From the NCBI GenBank assembly GCA_015680905.1, contig CM027379.1, positions 95,531,001 through 95,595,000 on the forward strand: a stretch of 64,000 bases of DNA. Reading direction: 5' to 3'. Origin of the DNA: Coptis chinensis. Its lineage: Eukaryota; Streptophyta; Magnoliopsida; Ranunculales; Ranunculaceae. A model generated the notes under the pieces. The model was not told the DNA's origin and ran no database searches. It was given only the letters and a program-made list of their open reading frames with translations. Positions 1-11,745 of the stretch are shown in pieces. Made by a program: the position numbers and the translations under genes. The first letter of the stretch is position 1. Every line of letters begins with the position of its first letter.

Positions 1-1960
1 GTCATAAGTGTAGACATGCATTATTATCTAATAATAGCATCATGGGTCTTGTATTTCAAATGGCATGGCAAGTCCAAGAACAAATGCTAGCAAGAACCAT
101 AAGCGGTTCCCGACTACGGTGTGATCACCTCGCAAAACCAAGCACCATAAGTAGTGCTTTGAAACAAATCTTTGAAAGATCGTTCGGTATTATTATAGGA
201 GATGTCATCTCGAACTACGCCTGAACAAATGAATGAACCGAACAACCCGCTGAAAACCGGAATTTTTCTGGTCGGCGAAGTCGGGCGCCGAAAGGCTTCA
301 CTAGGCGCCGAAATCGCGCTCTGTATTTTGGAATTCCAGTGTTTGAGCGCCGAGTCGCTGACCTTTGCCGCCAAGCGCCAACAAAATTTCGACAAAGTGT
401 AGCAGCGCACGCTTAATCCGGGGCATGGCCCGAGGTGTTGATTCGTGAAAAATGCACGAATAAACGTGGGAAACGTGGGAGTGAAAGGTGAAAATGGAAG
501 TTAGGTGTAGTGTGGGTTGTGAGTGTAGAATGAATGAAGTTTTTATAGGTTTTGAATTGTTAAAAACGAATCCAGTAGGTTGCCAAAAAGCTTTAAGGCA
601 ATTTTCGGAAACAATAAAATTTCCGAACCCGAAAACGAAAACAGCTCATATTCTTGATTCTATAACAACCCTAATATCTTTTATACTGGATTTAGAATAG
701 TAACTTCTAAACTCTCTTAGATTTCATCCTACCACCACATCTAATCATAGGTATGTCAATTACGACAATATTCTCAACCTTCACTCCAAAACAAACTCTA
801 AAATGGAGGATCTTCTACAAATCATGATAGAATAAATAATACCACCCCCAAACAATTCGGGAATGTGGGATTAACAATAAAAACCATGCACAATTTGAAA
901 AAGAACAACATTATATTAAAATTGAAATTCAAACAACATTTAACTACCAAATTCAAAGTTAACTACGGAATTTAACAACGTAACATCCTATCTACTAAAA
1001 ATAATAAAAGACAACATAAAACAACAAACAAAGAGAAATCTAGCTACTCTAAAGGGAGCTTAGGGGGATAAGAATAGGAAGTTTAGTGATCAAGCATGGA
1101 AAAAACCAAACACTTATTCCCCAAAACAAATTTTTGAAAACAGGTTTGTAAAAATTTGTTTTAAAACGGGTCTTTTAAAGTCGATTCCCTAGACTTAAAG
1201 TGATATATATGTATTTACATGTAGTTTCCCATATATCAATAATCTAAACAATTGTGGATCTTTCCATAAATAGTTAACATGGAATGCACCACCAAACGTA
1301 ATCAAGCTCCAAAACTTTCTACGACGCGAACTTCAATGAATAAGAAGGAGTCCAAGAATGATCGGGAGTAAAATGAATGGTTTTGGAAAATACTTGGAAT
1401 GTGGATAAGTGTTAGAAGAAAAGGGTGGGAAGAATGATTGATTTTATGAGGGATTAACTCGTGGATGGATGGTGGTGGTGGTGCTCTAGGTAGTGCTTGA
1501 GAAGCGGGATCATCACAGTGCTCTTAGAAACTCGTCCGAATTCCTCATCTAGGTTGTTCACATCCATATAATTATGGTATTCATCTCCATCTTTGAGGAA
1601 TTCATCTATCTCGCCTATTGTGAGGTTTAGTCCATCTCTTTTGTATGGTCGAAGGCAGGGTTGAAAATTCTTTCTCTAGTTCAGTTATGTTCAAAGAGTC
1701 AAAATCGTGATCTTTGTCTTCTTCCATAAGAGGGTATCTACTAGTGTGGGGACTAAAGCCACCGCACTAATGTGAGGTACAAAACTCTCAATGGACTTCA
1801 CTTCTCCTTCTATAGGCAAACCTAGTTGTCCCTCGCTTTTGTCTAAACATGTTAACTTCTACGTAAAGATTTCCAAAAGAAAGAGTCATCGAGCCATCCC
1901 ATAATTGATTTGAGCATTTGGCATTGCCAAGAAAGGACGCCCTAAGATGATGGGAATGGA
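1..1960. other. Decayed gypsy-derived DNA, no gene recognised
   Basis: No open frame of convincing coding content is present. On the minus strand, 1490-1960 continues directly from the protease-like frame and reads in short pieces like the linker that follows protease in plant Ty3/gypsy polyproteins, but no reverse transcriptase motif follows it. Positions 240-420 are GC-richer and resemble the LTR segments near 4320 and 8440 in composition only. The far 3' LTR of the minus-strand element, which should contain the terminal motif seen at 10091, is not in this stretch. Confidence 0.4.
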
Positions 1961-1961
1961 A

Positions 1962-2330
1962 TCATGAGCAACTTCGTGGTCGAGAATAACAAAGTCGGCC
2001 GGATAGTAAAAAATCCCGAACTTTAACGAGAATATTTTCAACTACACCCTCGATACTTAATAGAAACGATCGGGCTAACCGCAAAGTCATTTTGGTTGGT
2101 TTAAGTTTTGTTAGACCCAGTTGTTTATATAAATAAAAAGGGAGTAAGTTAACACTCGCCCCGTGTCTAATAAAGCAGCTTGTTATAAAGGTATCACCTA
2201 AGGTACATTGTATCGTAGATCTAATCGTGGTCCTTGTACTTAACAATTCCATTATGTTCGGATAAAGAGGATATTGTCTCGGGCCAAGGCTTAGCTTCGG
2301 GTATGTTGGTTTTTCCTCTTCTTGGTGCAC
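1962..2330 (-). pseudogene. Retrotransposon aspartic protease domain (decayed)
   Basis: The translation contains GASVNLLPFYLYKQLGL followed by LKPTKMTLRLA, the typical flap-side pattern of plant Ty3/gypsy retropepsins that process the Gag-Pol polyprotein. The catalytic D-T/L-G is replaced by R-H-G, so the active-site aspartate is lost. The frame overlaps the end of the gag frame at 2291-2330 and lies in the order expected for gag-pro. The reading frame is broken on both sides. Family assignment is firm; loss of activity is inferred from the missing Asp. Confidence 0.75.
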
Positions 2331-4080
2331 AACTCTTTTAGAAACTTAGCGTGTCCGGGTAGACTTTTTATAGCATCTAGAAAAGGTAGGTTGATAGTTA
2401 GATTTTTAAACACTTCCCTAATCTCATCAAAATTCTCGCCCTTTTTAGACACAATTAGTCTCTGATATACGTGGTTTATCTTTATGCCTAATATGAGGGG
2501 AACATATTTGTTAACCGCTGCTTTATCTTTTATCACTTTCAAACTAGGTTTCCATATTGAACCTCTACAGTGTGGTCTTCACTTTCTATTATTGGGTCTT
2601 GTAATGTTTTCCTTTGGTTTGTGGTGTAACCGGTACTTCTACAAATTGGGGTCTTCAGCCTATTATAGTATTTGGTATGGTATCATTTTTTAGTTTGTGG
2701 GTAATCTTTAGGTATAGTCACTTGGTTATCAACTACTCTACCGAACGGGTGGTAGTGATCACCAGGGTCCCTTTGGTTTATATTACCATTACATCAATAC
2801 TTTTTATTTCGGGCGGTGTTTGTCGACTTAGGATTGTGCATTGCTCGACTTGGAAACACACCGCTTGGTTATTATTTTGCTTAGAAGACATGTCAATAAC
2901 CTTTTTGGCACAAAGATCGCATCATTTGCATCGCTTGTTTCATCATATTAGAGTTTTGATCATGCCGATCTTTCATCAAGTTGAGTTTTGTTGCATAATT
3001 TGATTTTGTTTCTCCAACAAGGTCACTACTACTTTGTCCTGTAGATGGTCAGATTGAATTAAAGCTTGTTGAGCCGCTCATGTCTTGATGTTTATAGTTC
3101 GGGTTACGGGTACTAAACCTCTATTCTGGTCACCTAAGTTCCCTTGTCCTTGATGTTGAGTTAACCGGTTAAAGTGTGGTGGTTGTGGTGGTGTTTGTGC
3201 ATAGACAAGAGGACAATAAAGTCGGAATGCTCAAGACTACAAATGCATATTACAACGAAGTAGAAGTTAATGTTCATGACGGAGGGTCATTTGTTGAACG
3301 TAGATGGCATCTACCTTTTAGTGAGGGCATCGAGCAAGAGTTTTAAGCTCGATCATGTTTAACCTCAAGAGAAGAAGAAGAGGAGCCGGAGGAATCGCTA
3401 CCTCCCAATTGTTGCTCCTCTTAGATTGATCTTCTAAGAATGTATAAGCCTCCAAGGCTCCTTTACTAAGAAAACTACCCCAGCATGATATCTAGAACCT
3501 CCTTATGATAATGTTAAAGCCCCTTGAAGAAAGCACGAACAAATGCTTGTCTTCGCAAGATTATGATGCGGGCATTCAACGAGAAGATCGCTGAACGATT
3601 CCGTGCCTCCGAAAAGGATTCATGAGGATTATGGTGGAAGAAATGAATCTTGTGAAGCATTTTATCTGTCTTCAGTGGCGGTAAAATTGTTCCATGAACA
3701 ATTGAACAAGTTGAGCCCATGAGTCCACAGAGTTTGGCGCTTGGGCAGTTAACCAAGACGCCGCTTTGTCGGCTAGGGTGAAAGGAAACACCCTAAGTTT
3801 AACTTGATCCGACTTACGCTAGGATGATGGAATGTAGTGAGAACTTGGTCTATCCTACGATGTTGCGCTGGTAAAGCTTCTCATGGTCTAAAACCATGAA
3901 AACCGGTAACAAGTTAAATATATTAGGGGATTCGAAATCCCCCATTAGGTCCTCCGAAGAACGATGCACCCACTTAGGCCATCGCTTAGTATTTTATAAA
4001 AAAATCGTAGAAGAGGAGTCTCTTGTTCTTTAGCCATCGATGCAAGTGTAGTGTGTGAAATTCTAGATAGGCGTGTTGTA
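2291..4080 (-). pseudogene. Ty3/gypsy gag, copy A (broken)
   Basis: Two recognisable pieces survive. At 3514-3756 the minus frame carries the ESFSEA...NRS and RQAFVRAFFKGL pattern of the retrotransposon gag core domain. At 2291-2542 it carries NFDEIREVFKNLTINLPFLDAI, the linker just before protease in this family. Between them the frame is broken repeatedly, and the nucleocapsid zinc knuckle is not readable. The protein would form the virus-like particle of the retroelement. Copy B at 6250-8180 aligns with this copy in the same orientation. Confidence 0.65.
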
Positions 4081-4189
4081 TTTATTTCTAGGAAAAACAA
4101 GCCTGATTATACTAGGAATTAAAACTCCTCCGACAAAGAGGCGAGGAGTGGAAGAAGGAGTACCACTAATGTCTCCTTTGCTACGCCAG

Positions 4190-6250
4190 TTTTGAATAGC
4201 GCCTTGTATACGCTGATTTCGATGTATTTAACAAGTTAGAAACACTTTATAACTTTAAGGAATAGAAATTTGAACTTTCCCTGTGAAAAATCGGGCTGTT
4301 CACGATGAATTTTCCCTTGTAGGGCGGTTTTGGGCGCGAAGTGCCCTCCGCTTTTTGTCGAATGTCCAAAGGGGCGGGTCGCGCTTTTGGGGTGGGTCGC
4401 GCTCCAGGGTTTTCAAGTTTTAGGCCTTTATTGTTCTCCAAAATATCTGAAATTTTACAGTAATTTTCTAAGACGTCTATCAAGTAGCCTGTAAAATTTC
4501 AGATCAATCGGAGCAGTGAAAGTCCCTCTACAGCCCTTCAAAGTTTGCGAAACGGTTTTCGGACACAATACAAACAACCGAATGGTTAACCCATCAAAAC
4601 AAATCTAAAAATTTCCAAATTTTACTGGAGACTCCTGACAGATCCTAATTGTTTCTGTAAAAATTTAGAGCAATTGGAGTCCTACAACCTCCCTTATTGG
4701 CTGGTGTTCCAGATATTAAGTGTTTGCAACACTGCAGAAACACACTGGAAACACTCTACTATTTAGGAGGTCAAAACAAATCAAAAACTTGTCAAATTTT
4801 TACTACAAACTTCTGACTTAGGATAGATACTCCTGTAAAAATTATAGAATTTTTATAACTCCCTAAGTAACCTTATTCGTCTGTTTTTCAAGAACATACG
4901 TGTGAAAACTGAAATGCAGCACTGTAAAGATCGTATTTGTTTTACAAGGTAAACCAACTTTGAAAAATCTGAAAAATATTCCAGTAAATCAACAACACAT
5001 TAAATATTATGTATGAAAATTTTCAGAATTTTCGAAAATTTAGAAATACCTTCACCGCAGTGTTTTTCTCAGTGAATCCGCAGTCCCCTATGCCCAAAAA
5101 AGGAACAAAAGCTCCGAAAATTCAAGAAACAAGAATGAAAAATTAAAAAGGGTGGGTGGGTAGAGAATGGGGATTGCCCCTTGATTCAAGAAATTGAATC
5201 TGAAAATTGAAAGGGATTAAGATGGCAGAGAATTTGATTGCCGTGAAAATAGAATCCTAAATATTAATGCTACAAGAACACTAATAATGCAATCCCACCG
5301 CTCTTTAATTTGAAAACCGAAAACAATAATCCTTATTAATCAAAACACTAATCATGCATCCTACCGTTTACGTAAAAATTGATTTCGCTCAAAAACATAA
5401 GGAACAATATAATGAAACCCCAATCAAAACTTAAATAGAATTCAATTATTCAAACACAATTTAACAGGAGAGGATTTGGTTTGCGTTTAAACTAAAACTA
5501 ATTATAAATTTAAGACAACTAAATCTAAAGATTCTAACTTTATGAAATTTAACAAACAATAATTAAAATCTAACATCAATAACTACTTAAAACGACTAAC
5601 AACCAAGAAATGAAATTAGATCTAAGCAATAGATAAATGACAAAATCAATTTGATCAATAAATAAACTACTTTATTTATCTAATGAAGAATAACAATATT
5701 TTAATACTTTAAATTAAAAACAAAGGGAAATGAAAACTAATAAAAATGGAGATTCAAAACTAGATCTAGATCTAAAAAACTAATCTAGATCTATCTTTTC
5801 TAACCCTAAACTCCATTAACATTAGCTTCCTAACCTAACTGCCATTAACAAAGAGTCAAGCTTTGTTTTATACTTCCAGATCCAAAAATCGTGCATTGCT
5901 TCGAGCTGATGTTTCAAATGGAAACAGCCCAAAACCCAATTCTTTTCAAATTCAAAAGGGCCTCTTCAACAAGAGTTGGCTTCCACAGACTTTTCGTCCA
6001 CTTCTACTCCTCTGATTGACCAAGGTCGACCATTGCAAAGCCTCTTTCCTATCGGGTCGTTTTGAGCATAAGGTAGGCCTCAATCCAAGGTCCGAGTCCA
6101 AAGATATGGCATTCGAAAGCTCCGACTTTTGCCCTTTATCCGCTAAAGCCGCACATTTCTCGCACATAATGGACTTTCAAGAATAAATGCATAAAACACG
6201 TAATCGTGATTAACTCTTTACTTATTATTCACATAATTGGTCTAACAAAG
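4190..6250 (-). repeat. LTR A of the minus-strand gypsy element
   Basis: This lies between the gag start region (primer-site-like sequence near 4190-4220, minus strand ACTGGCGTAGC, a decayed form of the TGGCGCCGTTG tRNA-Asp type site) and the junction at about 6250. Its upper part from 5840 to 6240 is clearly repeated at 9630-10050 and more weakly at 16230-16760. The last 40 bp or so of the LTR, including the TGATAAGAGCCC terminus, are missing. Positions 4480-5060 hold three degenerate copies, roughly 180 bp apart, of a block starting with a GTAAAAATT-T-AGAGCAATTGGAG-like sentence. The inner boundary is approximate. Confidence 0.5.
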
Positions 6251-8180
6251 ATGAAAGCGGAAGCGTTTATAGCTAGATTCTTGAAAACGCCCCTAATCTC
6301 CTCGTAATTTGTATCCCTAGTTAACATGGCTAATTTTTGTGGAAACGCGTTTCGCCTATATTTAAAGAACGGTATCACCCTGATGTTTAACCGCTGCCAC
6401 AGTCAGGTTGCAACTGCACCTCTACAAGCAGTAGGTTTCTTCAGCTTATTTCGTATCTAGTAAAACTAGTAGGTGTGGGTTATCGGGTGGGGTAACTATA
6501 TGCATAGTTACCTTGTTATCAACCACTTCTACCGTAATCCAGAGTGGTGATGGCATTTATCTCACCTACATTTTCATATTCATTACTAATATTACATCGG
6601 TTACCTCAAAGCGCCGGTTTGTTGTTTTAGGATTAGGTATTGGCGACCGCAACACACCTTTGGTTCGGGCTTTATCTTGAGCCAATCACGTTGGGTTAAA
6701 TTATTAACGGATTGAAGGTCGCCGGTTAGATTTCGCCATGGTTTGAAAAAGTTTTGGCTCACTTTGTATGAAGGTGTCAAGACGATCCGTCCAGTTGTGG
6801 TGAGTAGTCACGAGTGTGGTGGACCGAACTATTTCACGGAATTATTTATCAGCGGATTCTGATAATTATTATTGACCGAACGATACCTCTATTAGCATTA
6901 TAATTATTATAATTACCTCGACCTTGTGCTTGACCTTGTCGAGGTTGCACTTGGTTGTTATAATTATTAAAATTACCCCGACTCGCCCTTGTCGTAGTGG
7001 AGCTTGGTTAAAAGCCGTGGCGTCCCCTAACATATTGATTATTGTACCCTCGAGGTGGGACTTGTTAGTTATTTCTCCAAACTGCAGTCGATTTTGTATC
7101 CAAGGGGCTTAGGTTCACTATTAATGGAACAAGCCCTGCTCATAAAGAGCATAGATGCTGGGAGTCCGGGATGCTCGGGACTCCAAATGTAAACTACATG
7201 GGTTTGAATTTACATTCATGACGGGATAGGCTTTTGTTGTACGTAAATGGCCTCTACCTTTTTAGTGAGTGATTCGATTAGAGTTTTAAGCTCGAATCGT
7301 GTTTAATTTCAAACATACCGGCGTGACTTTAACTGTTGAAGAAGAACTAGCGGAGGCGGAGTAATCGCCACTACCCCCAATTATTATTTCAGCTTTAGTT
7401 TGGTCTTCTAAAAATTTATAAGCCTCCGAGGCTCCTTTGTTAAGAAACTACCCCATTCATTATGTCAAGGACTTTTTATGGTGATGTTGAAGTCCTTTTG
7501 AAAAAGGCACGAACTAACATGTCTTTTGCTAGGTTATGGTGACACTCTATAAGCAGATCGGTGAAACGATTCCAAGCCTCCTGAAAATGATTCATGAGGA
7601 TTTTGTCGAAAAGAAATGAATCTTGGAAAGATCTCATCCGGCCTTAGGGGTGGGTAAAAATATTCCATAAACAAATTTGGGAACAAGTTTAGCCCACGAA
7701 GTCCACGAATTAGGCGCTTTTAGGCAGTTAACCAAAGACGCCAGCCTTATCGCTAAGGTGAAAGGGAATACCCTTAATTTAATTTGTTCCGCACTCAACC
7801 GTAGGATGGTGGAATGTTGTTAGGACTTGTTCAATCCTACACGATAGCCGATAAGGTTTTTCATGGTCTAAAACCATGAAAACGGGTAACAAATTAAAAA
7901 TATTTGGAGGGATTCTCAAATCCCCACTGGTCTCAAGAACGATGCAAGATTTGGGGCTATCGCCAAGGCTTTGTAGAAGTCCGAGAGAGTCTCTCTTTCT
8001 TCCCCCATTATATCGTGGTGTGTGTGAAATAGTAGTTAGAGGTGTAGTGGGTGGTATACTAGATAGATTTGATTGTTGATGTTGTTGTGTATTTACGCTT
8101 AGGTTTTTGTTCGGCCGACCTTAATCTCATGCAAAGACTAAGTCGAACTTAACTAAACATGCAACACTCCAAACAATTCG
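6250..8180 (-). pseudogene. Ty3/gypsy gag, copy B (broken, no protease)
   Basis: This stretch repeats 2390-4080 in the same order and orientation: the FLKT/IREE-type linker near 6260-6320, the repeated glycine/proline-rich spacer around 6480-7000, the gag core pattern near 7490-7640 and the 5' portion ending near 8160. It begins abruptly at the LTR A junction, and the protease part is absent. No open frame of useful length remains. It is evidence of tandem duplication or recombination, not of a functional protein. Confidence 0.55.
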
Positions 8181-8229
8181 ATATACTAGTATAAACCTCT
8201 AACAGAGATCTGAGGTGTGGAAGAAAGGA

Positions 8230-10091
8230 ATACCGATAAAAATCCTTGCTTCGCTTATGAATAGCGTCTTAGGTATGCAGTGTTCAAATATAAGAGATTA
8301 GAACACCGAAAATATGGAAGATCAAAGTTTGAATCAAAACCGTGGAAACGGAAATTTTAACATTGGCTTCGCTTTCAGGCCAGATAGAATGCCTTCGTCG
8401 CCTCGAATTTAATTGTCAAATTACAATGTTTTTAGGGCGGTCGCTATCCAAATGGGGCGTGGTCGCTCAGTGTAAATTAATTCTGATGTTTGAGCGCTGG
8501 TCATTATCGCTGGTATGCTGGCAGCTTCTTTTGGTAAACGCAAAATTCCGAAGAACTTAGCGGTCGCTTACTTCTCCTTACGCGAAGTATTTTCTCGAAT
8601 TTGTCAACGCTGAACCAAGCAAACCACAAGATGGAAACAAACAAGGGTGGAGGGGGTTTAATGGGACTTAAAATGACTACTTCTACAAGAAAAACAATGC
8701 TAAAGTGTAACTAAGATGGTAGCCATTTGATAACCGAAAATGAATAGTTTACCCACGCAATGAACGATGAATTCACAACGTAAAGTAAACTAAAACTTTA
8801 GCTTTACTAGATATTTATCAAAGCTTCTACTCGATCTTGAATTGCACTATGTGGAGTAAAAGTTCGTTCCACTCCTAGTTCCCTAGCATGGATTGTTTTC
8901 TAAGTCTAAGAAATCAGTCTTAAGTCAATGAGAGCTTTATGAAGGGGAATTAGACTACGATGCAACTACCCACCTAAATGCAACTAGTCGACTATCCGAC
9001 AACTAAGGGAATGCTACGCCGATTCGATGTTAAGGAGTTAGAGGGATTGATTCCACCTTAACTCAACTTAATCCACTAGCTTAACGAAGTCGTAAATCCG
9101 AATTGAATCGCCACGCAGAACAATCGGTTCTTCCTAATCCCCAATTACACATGGCATTTCTACCAATTAATAATTAGCATGTGAACGATTAAACCCATTC
9201 TCATGGTGAACTAAACGCTTCTAGAGTGGAAAGGAAATTACGACAATCTCCGATAATTGGAATCAAGCTTTCATCAAGGTTTCTCAACCCCTCTAATGGA
9301 GGTTTAGCCTTGAATCATTCCAAGAATCATTTCCATTTAAATTAAATCTAAACATAATATAAAGCATTGAAATTTACTAATTTAAATAATAATGAAATCT
9401 AAATTAATGACTAAAATGAAATAAGAACAAGAATTGAAATTAGATCTAGAAATGGAAATGACAAAATCGAAATTGATAAAAAATACTACTTTATTGATCT
9501 AATCAAATGAAGAACAAGATTCAAAGGTTTAATCTACTACAAATGAATTGAAACTAATTAAACTAAGTTCTAAAACTAATTAATGGAGGCTAACTAATCT
9601 AGGTCTAACTATCTACCTAACCTAACTCCCTTGACTGCCATTAACACTGAGTCAAGCTTTTGTTTTTATACATCCAGATCCAAAAATCGTCGTGCATGGG
9701 CTTGAGCCATGTTTTGGGCCGAGAATCGGCCCAAAACCCAATTTTTCAGTCCAAAAAGGCCTCTTCAGCTGCAGTTGGCTTCCACAGACTTTTCGTCCAC
9801 TTCTGCTCCTCTGACTGGGTCAAGACTTGGACCATTGCGAAGCTCTTTCCGAGCCGGTCGTTTTGACATAAGGTAGGTCTCAATCCAAGGTCTGAGTCCA
9901 AAGATATGGCATTCGGAAGTTCTACTGACTTTTGCTCCTTTATCTCGCTAAAGTGGCACATTTCTCGCACATAATGGACTTTGAAGCTGAAATGCATAAA
10001 ACACGTGTCGATAACTCTTACTTATTATTCACATAATTGGTCTAACAAGATGATTATTAAGGGTTAAAACTACAGTTTTGGGCTCTTATCA
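8230..10091 (-). repeat. LTR B of the minus-strand gypsy element
   Basis: The minus-strand 5' terminus TGATAAGAGCCCAAAACTG is exactly at 10091. The same terminus closes the solo LTR at 16819. Shared LTR sentences include TTAACACTGAGTCAAGCTTT near 9640 and CATTCTCATGGTGAA near 9200, the latter also near 15805. The inner end near 8230-8290 is inferred from the position of a decayed primer-site-like segment and is uncertain; alignment with the 1460-bp solo LTR would place the LTR end nearer 8750. The 5 bases outside the terminus are TCGCC; the partner duplication was not found in the window. Confidence 0.6.
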
Positions 10092-10379
10092 TCGCCCTAT
10101 ATCGCCATTCTAGGACTCCGTTGGATCCACAAAAATCCAAGCTATTCCATCAACCCTACACCAGTCCTACAATATCCTAGTCCCAGAGGCATCATGGAGC
10201 TCGAAGCAACCAACTAGAAGCCACCGATGCAATCAGTCAAAGACTACGACCTCACCCAAGCCTCCAGTCGCCGAAACCAAGGGCGTTCCAAAGAGGCAAG
10301 ATCCTCAAACATCCATATCTCCAAAGAAGAACATCGAAAAAGCTCAAATAAAAATAAGCTCAAAAGCGGAACCGGAGAG
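10092..10379 (+). other. Decayed gag-pro/linker part of the Tat-like element
   Basis: Short charged reading frames such as 10227-10481 occur here and lead directly into the RT domain. The composition (Lys, Ser, Gln rich) fits a gag-pol linker, but no protease motif is visible. The boundary at 10092 is the edge of the inserted minus-strand LTR. Confidence 0.35.
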
Positions 10380-11720
10380 AAAATCAATTTGGGTACAACC
10401 GATGACCCAAAATTTGTATATGTAGGGCGACTTAGACCCCAAGCTCAAGGAGCAGCTTGTCAAATTTCTATCTCTCAATAAATATGTTTTGCTTGGTCGA
10501 TATCGATATGTTAGGAATCGACCCTCAAGTCGCTTTGCCACAAGTTAAATGTAGATCCAACCATCAAGCCTATCAAACAACGACCTAGGAAGCTAGCACT
10601 CAAGTTTCAAAGAGCCATCAATGAAGAGATAGAAAAGCTAAAAAACGGGATTCATCGGAGAAGTCAAGTACGACCGCTTGCTAACACAAGAGCCATTTCA
10701 AAGAAGAACGATTCGACTGCGACTAGATTTTTCCAACGTCGACAAGCACGCCCAAAGGATAGCTTCTCCCTACCAAGAATCGACATATTGGTAGATCAAA
10801 CTTGTGGCCATGAGCTTTTGTCATTCGTGGACGCAGACAGTGGGTACAACCAAATACCACTAGCAGAGGAAGATCAGGAAAAGACGTCCTTCATAACGGA
10901 GCAAGACTTGTTAGGAGATATTATGGAAGTCTACATAGACGACATGATGGTCAAAAGCGAAAAGGCAGGTGATCACATCTCCCACCTATAAGAGGCTTTT
11001 GAACGACTTCGCCAAAACAAGATGAAGCTCAACCCACCAAATAATGTATTTGGAGTAGCCTCGTGGAAATTCTTAGGTTACCTCGTCTCATAAAGACGCA
11101 TTGTTGAAGCAAATCCGCATCGATCTGAGCTCTCCTTGAAATGCGGAACCAACCATAAAGCAACAAATCTACAAGTTATCTGGCATGGTTTCAGCCTTCA
11201 ATAGGTTCATTTGAAGAGCATCTGACAAATGCAGACCATTCCTGCAAATACTAAAAAAGGGAGCAACTTTCACTTGGACAGACGAGTGCCACAAAGCCTT
11301 CACCGACCTGAAAGCCTATTTATCAACTCCACCCGTCCTGTCCAAACCAGAAGAAGGAGAAACACTAGGGTTGTACCTTGCAACGACCGACTTCGCAATC
11401 GGCTCAGTTCTCTTTCGAGAGCATGATGGAGTCGAGAAGCCGGTCTAGTTCACCAGCAAGACGTTGGTAGATGCAGAAAAACACTATTCCCCGATGGAGA
11501 AAGCAATGCTTTCTTTACTCTACTCAGCTCGGAAGTTTCGACCTTACTTCCAATCTCATAGCATTAAGGTCATCGCTGATGTACCCATTAAACAGGTATT
11601 GAGTTCTAGCAACAAAACAACCCGCATGGCCAAATGGGCTGAAGAACTAGGAGAACATCACATCGAAGTTCGCTTCCCGAGCGTCGCGAAGGCCAGCCAA
11701 GTCGTTCTTTGAAGTTCTTG
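10380..11720 (+). pseudogene. Gypsy reverse transcriptase and RNase H (broken)
   Basis: The RT reads in pieces. DPKFVYVG at about 10408 starts the pre-RT linker, then PRIDILVDQTCGHELLSFVDA at 10774-10839 carries the first catalytic Asp, and MEVYIDDMMVKS at 10923-10958 carries the YIDD box. Between SFITEQ and DLLGDIMEV about 30 residues of the RT palm/fingers are missing, an internal deletion that would inactivate the enzyme. RNase H follows from about 11270 (FTWTDECHKAF, then a thumb/connection and EKHYSPMEKAMLSLLYSARK at 11476-11535). Several frameshifts and stops separate the parts. The enzyme would have copied element RNA into DNA. Confidence 0.8.
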
Positions 11721-11745
11721 GCAGATTTCCACTCGAAGATATCAA

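Larger units (their letters stand above)
1..10091 (-). mobile_element. Ty3/gypsy gag-pro element, tandem degenerate units
   Basis: Read on the minus strand from 10091, the order is LTR, primer-site region, gag, LTR, primer-site region, gag, protease. Anchors shared by the two units are the phrase CTAAAACCATGAAAAC at about 3895 and 7865, and the segment TTGGCTTCCACAGACTTTTC at 5977 and about 9775. They lie 3.8 to 4.0 kb apart. No reverse transcriptase or integrase was found between them, so this is either a non-autonomous gag-pro family or a rearranged copy whose pol lies outside the window. The 5' terminus, TGATAAGAGCCC on the minus strand, is at 10091 and matches the terminus of the solo LTR ending at 16819. 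The join of the left LTR to the second gag near 6250 removes about 40 bp of LTR terminus, which suggests recombination rather than two clean insertions. Confidence 0.7.

Noticed and set aside
4247-4483. 78-codon minus-strand Lys/Pro-rich frame
   Set aside because: It lies inside the LTR of the gypsy element, has no domain and is not kept in the second LTR copy.
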